NCBI RefSeq assembly: GCF_914767665.1
Contig: NC_059506.1
Coordinates: 3,100,001-3,164,000, forward strand
Reading direction: 5' to 3'
Length of the DNA: 64,000 nt
From: Harmonia axyridis
Lineage: Eukaryota; Arthropoda; Insecta; Coleoptera; Coccinellidae
A model generated the notes under the pieces. The model saw only the letters and a program-made list of their open reading frames with translations, had not been told where the DNA came from and did not search any database. Position numbers and translations under genes: made by a program. Below, piece by piece: positions 56,144-64,000 of the stretch; position 1 is the first letter of the stretch, and every line of letters begins with the position of its first letter.

Positions 56144-58260
56144 AAGGGTTTTGCAATGAGAAGTTTCATTTTTTAACAGCCCGCTATCTGATATGGGTTG
56201 CTCACACTTTTACAGCTGTTATCTTTTGAAATTTGACAAGTAAAACTACACTGCGCAAAAAAATTAACGCACATTCTGAAAATCTCAATTTTAATGAAAG
56301 TTAACTCTACATTGATTTTATAACTTATTTCTTATGTTCTCTCGGGAAGGTTTTGAACGAAACAAGACACATTAAATGGAAGAAAAATTCAGGATTTCAC
56401 CGAATCTTATGTGAAAGAAGAGAAATAAACAATTTTCAAAATCCTGGAATGCTGATAAGTCATTTAATACTTGGTATTTCCACCCCTTGCGTTAATTACA
56501 GCTCGGCAACGACGGTTCATACTCAAAATGAGTGATCTTAAAATGTTCTGATCTAATCCTTCCCAAATTTCTCTGAATTGTATTCCTAAGTCATTAAGAG
56601 TAGCTGGATGATTTTCTGAACTTCTCAGCCTTCTATTGAGGTTGTCCCAAACCTGCTCAATCGGATTGAGATCTGGACTTCTTGCTGGCCATTCCATTCG
56701 AGAGACTTCAACCTCTTCATGGTACTTCTGAACGATGCGCGCACGATGGGGTCTGGCATTATCGTCCATAAAAATGAAATTTTCACCAATGTATGGGGCA
56801 AATGGCACTACATGCTCTTCAAGAATGTTCCTTATATACCTATCAGCATTCATAGCTCCATTACCAACGACTACTAAGTCTGTGCGAGCAGTCAAAGATA
56901 TTCCACCACATACCATAATCGATCCTCCCCGAAACCAGTAGTATTCAGGAAATTGCACTGAGCATATCTTTCATGTGGACGTCTGTATACAATGGAACGT
57001 CGATCACAATGGTAGAGGTAGAATCTAGACTCATCTGTGAAGAGAACACTTTCCCAATGGATATGCTCTCTCGCAAAATCCAAACGCGCCCTTCGATGGG
57101 CTGGGGTAAGAGCTGGGCCTCTTGCCGCGACACGAGGCCTTGAATCATATTCTCTGAGGCGATTTCTTATTGTCTGAGTGCTAATTTGCACCCCAAGAGT
57201 TTGCTCAAGCTGATTTTGAAGGAGGCAAGCGGTTGCAAACCGTTGTCTCAACGAAGAAACTTTCAAGTGACGTTGTTACCCGTGGTCTACCCTGTCCTGG
57301 TCTTCGGACATTCATACCTGTCTCCCTGAATCGCTGCAACATTCTGGACACACTTGTATGGGAAACTCCGAACCTTTCTGCAATTCTTGTGTATGTCCAC
57401 CCTTCTTCTCGCAAAACTACCGCTTGGGCACATTCCTCTTGGGTCAAATTGCGTGTTTCGCGTTGCATAGCAATCGAGTGTAGAAAATCAAACGAAAGAA
57501 AAACTATTGATCACTAGAATTGATCGAGAACAACTGATTTCAGAATGGAGCCAATACATTCAAAATCTGATAATCTCATCTTTTTTTATTCCTGCTGGGA
57601 AAAAACATCTGTATTGAATAAAAACATTGAAAGTGGACAACATATGCATGCATAATTCTGATAAAAATAATTATCATTGAGAACACCTTCAGTTGTAGAA
57701 TAAATCTGAGATTTCCATAATGTGCGTTAATTTTTTTGCGCAGTGTATTACTAAACAACGCATTGAAATTGTTAAAATTCTCTATAAAAATGGCGAAACG
57801 GTCACAGTTCAGGAAACTAATGCACTTTTGGGTAGTCTTGAAGCACCTTTTCGGTCGGCAATATTGGAACTGTTGGAAACATTTGATCTGTTAGTGATGT
57901 CAAGAAACAAAACCGTTTTTGTTACTCAGAGAATATTGCTTGCTGTGATTAATGATTTTTTATGGCCGGAATTGAAAGATATTTTTGTGGACGACGTTTA
58001 TTTTCAACAAGGTGCCATACAAGCAATGGAAAATTCGCAATTTTTCAAAATAATTTTCCTGGCCGTGTTATTTCTTGAAGAGGTGATCATAATTGGCCAA
58101 CGAGATCTTGTGATTTAACACGTTTAGAATTTTTTCATTGGTTGATTCGTTGATTTTTCCTATTTTTTTTATATATATTTCGGCATCGACTGCTAGTGCT
58201 AGGGCATTAGCCGAACTCTTTTATTAATATCAAAATGAAAGCTTTTATTGAGAAACCCTT
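56144..58260 (+). mobile_element. Tc1/mariner family-2 copy split by a Tc1-like element
   Basis: Left end AAGGGTTTTGCAATGAGAAGTTTC, right end AAAATGAAAGCTTTTATTGAGAAACCCTT followed by TA. The family-2 leader (56200-56247) resumes after the inner element at 57748 with 'CGCATTGAAATTGTTAAAATTC' and 'CTAATGCACTTTTGGG', then 'DIFVDDVYFQQG' (57979) and a decayed 'SCDLTR'. It is internally deleted as well as interrupted. Lies in a gene B intron. Confidence 0.85.
56249..57745 (-). mobile_element. Tc1-like (DD34E) transposon, frameshifted
   Basis: 1497 bp with inverted ends CACTGCGCAAAAAAATTAACGCAC and GTGCGTTAATTTTTTTGCGCAGTG, flanked by TA (56247-56248 and 57746-57747). The minus-strand transposase spans about 57468-56464. 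It comprises a helix-turn-helix start (MQRETRNLTQEECAQAVVLR, 'YTRIAERFGVSHTSVSRML'), then 'LFTDESRFYLY' (Asp 1), 'FMDDNARPHRAR' (Asp 2) and 'SPDLNPIEQVWD' with the catalytic Glu exactly 34 residues after Asp 2. Frameshifts near 57255 and 56950 break it into three frames. The expected length is about 335 aa. Well-preserved ends suggest a fairly recent insertion. Confidence 0.95.
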
Positions 58261-58496
58261 TACCCATAATGGAAAAAAAAATTCTTGTTGATAGGGGCAA
58301 CATAATCATAGAAAATTCGAGCAGAATATCGAAAACATTATTGAGATGAGCACGTTCATTCATGCACAGTTCTGCACCCTTGAACCCCACATATATGCCA
58401 TTATGGCATATACAATAATGTGGTCTCCAAGGGCGCAATTGGGAAGTAGTGTTTTTCTAATTTTTTTTTTCGAAGAAGTTTAAGCCGTCAGCAGAG

Positions 58497-58693
58497 TTGG
58501 TCCAGTAACCCCAGCCAGTCGGGATCATTCAGGGTGATCCAGAAAATAACCGGCACCGATGGAGACGAGGAAGACCACTTCAACGGGGCTACAGAACATG
58601 CAGCACGTTATCCTCAACAATATCCCGCTGAACAAATGCGGAAAATGCAGCTCAACGACTCCGATCAGCAACTGCTCAACAGATTCAAACAAG
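58497..58693 (+). CDS. gene B exon 6: first SFR-x-x-Q segment
   Basis: Enters in phase 2 (acceptor GTCAGCAGAG) and leaves in phase 1 (donor GTAAAT). Residues 462-527 begin SWSSNPSQSGSFRVIQKITG, followed by an acidic DGDEED and a helical MRKMQLNDSDQQLLNRFKQ. The SGSFRVIQ segment is the first of four related ones in successive exons. The acceptor tract is weak, so the exact start could shift, but the phase only works at 58497. Confidence 0.75.
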
Positions 58694-58879
58694 GTAAATG
58701 GTGCTCCGATAGTAAACGAACCCTTCATAGTAGATGGGCACCCCTGATTCAATATCAGTTTCTTATGCAAACTCATGGGGAAATCTAAAGCCGATTTGAC
58801 CAAATTGGAACATTTTGAATTTTTCTAAATTCCTTTCAAGGCTATCCCAGTTTCTGCAGCAGCTTTTGATGCTGATGAT

Positions 58880-59225
58880 CTCATTATAGCAGCTCTAGCT
58901 GCTGATGCAATAACAACATCAATAAAACGAGAGCTACAGCAAAGACTGTAATAATAATTGCAGCAACAGCTGTAGCAGTTGTTGTTACTGTAGCAATAAC
59001 AACAGCGATATAAACAAGAGCAGCAACAGCCAAAGCTACTACAAGAATTGCGGCAACAGCTGTAGCAACTATTACTGCTTCAGCAATAACAACAGCAATG
59101 AAAACGAAAGCAGCAAAAGCTGCAATAACAATTGCTGCAACAGCTGTGACAACTGTTGTTGCTGCAGCAATAAAAACGAGAGCAGTAGCAACTGTAACTG
59201 CTGCAGCAACCCGGATGATCTTGAC
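58880..59225. repeat. minisatellite, about 84-90-bp units, GCA/ACA-rich
   Basis: Three and a half imperfect copies of a unit containing 'AATAACAACAGC', 'GCAACAGCTGTAGCAACT' and 'GCTGCAGCA'. The minus strand is open for 118 codons across it, giving an Ala/Val/Ile-rich 29-30-residue periodic peptide. That openness follows from the base composition and is not good evidence for a gene. Lies in a gene B intron. Confidence 0.75.
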
Positions 59226-59324
59226 CTTATATTTCCCCATAAAGATTTACATGGGTTTGCACCAGAAACTGACGTTGAACCAGTGCTGCTAATCGACAAT
59301 TCATGTCTTGATATTTTTGTGTAG

Positions 59325-59474
59325 CCGAAAATAGTCAGTATCATCAGTATCATTACAAAACAAGGGAGATGACGAAGCCGAATTTGGTTGTAGAAATGTT
59401 TTTTGACGAGGAGAACCCACGGTATAGAGGAGGACATATTCCTTCCAGAGTATTCAGGATCTTAGATCAAAGCG
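59325..59474 (+). CDS. gene B exon 7: IPSRVFRIL segment
   Basis: Phase 1 to phase 1, 150 nt. Acceptor ATATTTTTGTGTAG gives residues 528-577, ending 'NPRYRGGHIPSRVFRILDQS'; donor GTAATT. A shorter alternative acceptor (TTGGTTGTAG, exon from 59394) keeps the same frame and phase. The terminal segment parallels exons 8 and 10. Confidence 0.7.
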
Positions 59475-60591
59475 GTAATTTTTTCTCTATTTCCTGGTGG
59501 TGGAAGGTACAGGGGATTTTAACAAAAAATAACAAAGGTGTCTCGAAAGAGTATATACGTTAAAAAACAATTTAAAAAAAAAGATATAATAAATTGTCGA
59601 AAAAATGTTGATTACGAAAGTACACTATTTCAGAAATTATTTCTTCAATAATATGTCTACTCTTGCTTTCACGGCACTCAAGTAATTAATTTGAGATTTC
59701 AACTGAACAATGTTATCAATCAATTAGTGGTCGAGGATGCACAAAAAATTCTCCTACCAATAATTAACTCTTAAGACGAAAGAATACCGCAGAATATTTT
59801 TCGAAAAATGATTTTGCATTGTTTCGATGATGCCATAGTTAAAAGTTTTATTGTACAGATTATTACCAAAGAAATGCGGAAATTTTTAGGGGTATATCTT
59901 TGTGAGAAATTGAAGGGAACCTCTCAAACAAAAGCTCTTGAGACTTTCCTTGAACAGCTACACACGTTTCCAAAAATGAAAAAAAAATTTTTCTTGAAAT
60001 TGCAGCAAAGTTAAAGAAATGACATTTTTTTTGGCATGTTTCATCATTTTTTCAATGAAAAAGCTACCTATGAATATTTTTTTTAAATTATTGTGATCTT
60101 CAAAAGAAGTGAAACATGAAACCCCTATTGAATATTTCACCAGAACTTTTTAACGAATCAATTGCTCAATTTGAAAATATATGTATTTTGAAAATAACGA
60201 TTAAATAACAATTTTATCAACTCTTGTGTCCGTTAAAGCAATTTTTCTCTTATAAAAAATAAAATACCACATTGTGTATGAACGGATCTTCTCTAAATGG
60301 AATAGAAAAAATCTGGAAGGTGGCTAACACATTTTTTAATTGGTAGAACATGATCAAAAAATACACCAAAATAATAATTAATAAATTGTAATGGGAACTC
60401 TCTGGAGTATTCAGATCCAGTGAGATTTCGCCTATTTCTGGAATAATTCATATATAATTTTGAAAAAGTCTCAAGACTTTAAAAAAATTTATATATATTT
60501 TTCTACACATTTCTCTCTTTTTTATTCTTCATTTATCATTATAATGTCGGATGAAAATATTCTGAATCAGTTTGAATTGGGCATTCCTCAG
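59475..60591. other. gene B intron, nothing recognised
   Basis: AT-rich, chance frames only. Confidence 0.45.
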
Positions 60592-60720
60592 ATGTGGACA
60601 CAGAAAAATATCTACACGGTGAATCAACTGAGCCGCGTTACAAAGGTGGTACTATTCCTTCCAAGGCTTTTAGACTACTACGAAATATGACTGATGAACC
60701 AAATCAGAGCTTAAAAAACG
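60592..60720 (+). CDS. gene B exon 8: IPSKAFRLL segment
   Basis: Phase 1 to phase 1, 129 nt, residues 578-620. Acceptor ATTCCTCAG, donor GTACTG (weak). Reads DVDTEKYLHGESTEPRYKGG followed by TIPSKAFRLLRNMTDEP. The longer chance frame on this strand (60460-60690) is in a different phase and is rejected. Could be a cassette exon. Confidence 0.68.
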
Positions 60721-61388
60721 GTACTGGGTTTGCTGCATGATCATTACTCAATATGTTTAACCACTTTGATAACTTCAGTGACGTAAATGTGAAAAAAAGA
60801 ATAGGACTGGAAAAGAATAACAGAAACATTATTTACCTACACTTTATGTATATGCAATCATTACAACAAAACACTTTATTTAACGTGATTTGACGAGTTA
60901 TTCGGTTCAAATAATAATGGATTACCCCTATATATTTCCATCGAATCATTCTTCATTAAAAAATGAGTTTCATCTTTCATATTAATTTCCACAATTTTCG
61001 TCAATATTACTGAATAAACGACAAATCGAATGAAAATAAGACATAGGTGCTTGAAAACTCTGTTTCATTCTGTGTCGTTGGCAATATGGATTTTCATGAA
61101 AATTTCAGTTTGATGTACAGGGTATTATGTATTTCTCATAATATATAACACCCTGTGCAGTTATTCGTGAAATACACTGTAGATAAGCGCAAGTAATCAA
61201 TTGAACCAGTTACTCATCAAATCACTATTCAAACGCCGTTTCCCCCACTCCAGCTCTATTATTTTATAAAATCATCTTTCATTTAACACTTTTTCTGTCA
61301 GTCTTATTCACTTAATTTCATTAAGGAAATACCGGTGTTTCAAACAATTTCTGGCATTTTCATTCTATAAATTTCTTATATTTTACAG

Positions 61389-61448
61389 TTCCGAATGATG
61401 ATGGTCATAATAAACCCCAAGTGAGGACTATTCCAATACAAATAGAAG
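61389..61448 (+). CDS. gene B exon 9: micro-exon with IPIQIEG
   Basis: 60 nt, phase 1 to phase 1, acceptor ATATTTTACAG, donor GTCAGT. Encodes VPNDDGHNKPQVRTIPIQIE plus the first base of the next codon. The RTIPIQIEG motif duplicates the end of exon 5, which strongly supports this short exon as real. Confidence 0.8.
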
Positions 61449-61769
61449 GTCAGTACATTGAAAGGAATGAATTGAAGATTTAAATCTTCCATTTCAATAT
61501 ACCATAATGAGAATCTTTAATTTAATGAGAATCGAAAATTAATCTATCACATGAATATATTTAGAAAAATAATACTATAAAAACATACTACGTGACATAG
61601 AAACCCCAACATCCAGTGATTATTTATTTTCAAAAACTTAGTGGTCCCCGCCAAATACACCATCCATCTCTGTAGGATAGCGTGGTGGCTTTGCTGTAGA
61701 ACAGTTGAGTTAAAGACATTCAAGAAAAAGTGGAACCTCATTCAATTTCATATCTTAGGAGTCCCCAAA

Positions 61770-62030
61770 ACCCAACTTTTCAACAGAATAATGCCCAACC
61801 ACATGTGGCAAGAGTAAAGTTGAACTACTTTCAGCATGCCTAAATTAATTTACTACAATTGTCATCCAACTCTGGATTTGGCCTCATTTAAACACTTGTG
61901 GCACATGATCGGTAGAAGACTCGACAATTGACCACAGTTTAAACTCTGGCTGCACACCAACACGATATTGAGGAAGCCTGCAGTGAAATACCCCAGGAGA
62001 ATATTGATCACGATCAGAAGTAGGCCTAGA
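61770..62030 (+). pseudogene. Tc1-like transposase fragment in gene B intron
   Basis: The plus strand reads FQQNNAQPHVARVKLNYFQH (Asp 2 region with Asp changed to Asn), then decayed 'LI-THVAHDRKTRQL' and 'HQHDIEEACSEIPQENIDH'. That is the order of a Tc1 transposase C-terminus. No termini found. Confidence 0.65.
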
Positions 62031-62348
62031 CATGTTTTGTTTCTTTCAGAATTGTGATTTTACTTTTTTTCTTATGGGTCTATAAGTTAACCTCAACCTC
62101 AACACCATGGCTCATCAATACATTATTAGGCATACACTATTTATCTTCAAGAGATTGATTTGAAATTTAATATTGTATTCATTTGCCTACTACGACCCTT
62201 ATAATATTTGTAAACATTTTTACTAGATGTTCTGGTTTTTATGTGACTAAGTTTAATATTAGTCAGGTAATCTTTAAGATTTAAGTTAGAAAGATATTCG
62301 TATCCACTCCTATCACTAAGAAAAAATAAATATCCCATTGAATTGTAG

Positions 62349-62489
62349 GAAATGGAGGACCAAAGACACCAAACTACGTACCACCAAGTCAGCAAGTTCC
62401 CGCAGAGGAACCGAAGAAGTACACGGGAAGTTCAATTCCTTCGAGATCTTTCAGGATGCTGCAAGCCATGACTGCACCTGATTCTTGCG
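62349..62489 (+). CDS. gene B exon 10: IPSRSFRMLQ segment
   Basis: 141 nt, phase 1 to phase 1, residues 641-687. Acceptor AATTGTAG, donor GTTAGT. Reads GNGGPKTPNYVPPSQQVPAE, then PKKYTGSSIPSRSFRMLQAM and TAPDSC. This is the clearest member of the four-exon segment family. Confidence 0.82.
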
Positions 62490-62645
62490 GTTAGTTTAGG
62501 TTCCCTTGAATTTCATTGCGTTCAAACCCTCTTTCACATTAACAACATAAGAAGATGTACATCCTCTGTAAATACATCATTCTTTGTTAGGAAAACAACA
62601 TCGATTCGATATTATCAAATTCCCAATTTTTCGTTTTATTTCTAG

Positions 62646-64000
62646 CCAATGTCAAAGAAGCTAACGAAACGAACGAAAACTACGACTTTCCATATCAAGG
62701 AAACAATTGGGCTTTTCCCCCCGCTTACGCCATGTACAACCCACAACCCTACTGGCCTCCATATTACTCTCCCACCCCTTACAAACTCCCACACGCCGAG
62801 CACAGCAACTCAGATCCGGAATTGAACAGAGCTAGCGCTTGCAAAACACCTCAACCTTATTTCGGTTACCCACCATTCACGCCAACAAGAGAAATCGAGC
62901 AAAAATCAAGAACCCCGTCTTCTTTCTCGCGATGTTCCTCCAGTACCGAACTGGAGAATATCAATTGGAGACAAACGCCAGTTCCATTTCCGATGTATCC
63001 AAGTCCAACAACACCAGTACCAGGAAGAAGAACTCCAAAGAGAACTTCAACAGACTCAGAAACTGATTCTAAGACGTGTACTCCGGTACCATACTGGTAC
63101 GGATATCCACCTCCAGAAGGCCACGAAAAAATGGAAAACGCACCACCAGAATGCAACTACAACTACTACCCTCCTTACCCGCCTTTCTACGACCCTTATT
63201 TCCCCTATTATTATTACGGGTATCCTCCTCCAATGTTTTCTCCTCTCCCATTCATGCGACCAGGAAGTGAACCAGAAGACCTTAACGGTTACTCCTCAAT
63301 GGACGAAATGTCCTATTACACCCAGAAAAACAGAAGCCAAGGTGCCACAAATCCTAAGGTTTCAAATAACACGCCAGAAATTGTGGTGACTCCTACCCCT
63401 GACAATATACAAAAAGAGCTTTCAAGTTCAGAATCTGACACAGATACTGAAACTAACGATGTTGTACAAGAACCAACTCCAAATTGTGGCAAGCTCCAAA
63501 CCATCAGATCTGTCAAGGATATCAACGTGTACAAGCAATCAGACGACGAGTCAGAAGTCTCGGAAGCAGAAGATGAGTCGGATGCTTCTTCAAATTCAAG
63601 TGTTTACGAAGAAGAAAGAGAAGAAGAAGTCGTACCTCACCAACTGAGTGTCATATTCGAAGTCAGTGAAATGACGGACACTTCCAGACAAGCAAGAGAA
63701 TCTAGCGTATTTAGCGACTGTACAACTGTTGAAGGAATGAGAAGTGACGATGAGGATGACGAGGATGCCACTGGTAAACAATGGATTTCTGATAACTTAA
63801 TGGAAATAGCTTCGAGAATACAGAGCAGGATAAATGCTAGGATAGAACTTGACGACTCTGAAGTTTATGCCAGTTTCACGATGAAAACACCGTCCCCAAA
63901 AAGAGAAATAGTTTCAAAGCAACATGAAACAACAACGAATGTAGATGAGCAACCCAAAATCAGTACACCAAATATATCTCCAGAAATAGAAGAAGAAGAA
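62646..64000 (+). CDS. gene B exon 11: Tyr/Pro-rich then acidic, runs off window
   Basis: Entered in phase 1 after TTTATTTCTAG and open for 451 codons to the window edge. Residues 688-1139. The first half is Tyr/Pro-rich (NWAFPPAYAMYNPQPYWPPY, 'YWYGYPPPEGH', 'YYYYGYPPPMFSP'). The middle is Ser/Glu-rich. An ordered-looking block near residues 1020-1060 (HQLSVIFEVSEMTD, VFSDCTTVEGMRSDDEDDED) is followed by KQWISDNLMEIASRIQSRI and a Thr/Pro/Glu tail. Strong codon regularity and no frame break mark it as a live gene. A GTAAAC at 63775 could be an alternative donor, but the protein reads sensibly through it. Confidence 0.88.

Noticed and set aside
58884..59240. 118-codon minus-strand Ala/Val-rich frame as a membrane protein
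   Set aside because: It is the translation of a minisatellite; no start context or flanking gene structure.
60460..60690. 76-codon plus-strand frame overlapping gene B exon 8
   Set aside because: Different reading phase from the motif-bearing exon and starts inside intron T-rich sequence.
61759..61811. Possible gene B exon (SPQNPTFQQNNAQPHVAR) between AG and GTAAAG
   Set aside because: The peptide belongs to a Tc1-like transposase that continues downstream, and the phase does not fit the 1-1 exon series.
1..64000. CRISPR arrays, rRNA or tRNA genes, bacterial operon features
   Set aside because: None seen; the DNA is eukaryotic and no cloverleaf or rRNA core sequence was recognised by eye.

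Overview
This window is AT-rich, repeat-dense eukaryotic DNA with spliced genes, GT-AG introns and many relics of Tc1/mariner, hAT and non-LTR elements. The types of element (mariner, Tc1-like DD34E, Jockey- and CR1-like LINEs, short palindromic MITEs ending near ACAGGGTG) point to an insect, most likely a beetle. That assignment is an inference; nothing here fixes the species.

Layout. 1-12.9 kb is gene-free repeat DNA: a mariner relic, a Tc1/mariner deletion copy, a 2-kb Jockey-like LINE, a 1.4-kb foldback, a chain of alternating inverted repeats split by a hAT-type MITE, and a 150-bp segment present twice (9.04 and 12.77 kb). A GC-richer promoter near 12.93-13.07 kb leads into plus-strand gene A: exons 13076-14084, 14147-14342 and 19294-19354, all phase-compatible, 421 aa, with a stop in the last exon. 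From 19.4 to 51.2 kb no convincing plus-strand coding exon is seen. This stretch holds most of the copies of one Tc1/mariner deletion family, a second related family carrying nested insertions, LINE fragments, a frameshifted insert of a small membrane-protein gene, and one intact intronless minus-strand gene for a Ly6/uPAR three-finger protein (26906-27223). Gene B starts at ATG 51268 and runs on the plus strand through eleven phase-compatible exons to the window end (1139 codons seen, no stop reached). It is a Pro/Gln/Ser-rich protein with profilin/EVH1-type polyproline runs and a repeated 'IPSR-x-FR-x-L' segment.

How the genes relate. Genes A and B share orientation and low-complexity, polyproline character. 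They may be two neighbours or alternative transcripts of one very long cytoskeletal-scaffold locus. The phase at the end of gene A exon 2 does not allow splicing to the first gene B exon, but it does allow splicing to two later ones. Candidate 5' exons for gene B lie at about 36.2 kb and 42.09 kb. The most notable single observation is in the Ly6 gene: an in-frame TGA sits directly before a 22-residue hydrophobic tail that looks like the missing GPI-anchor signal.
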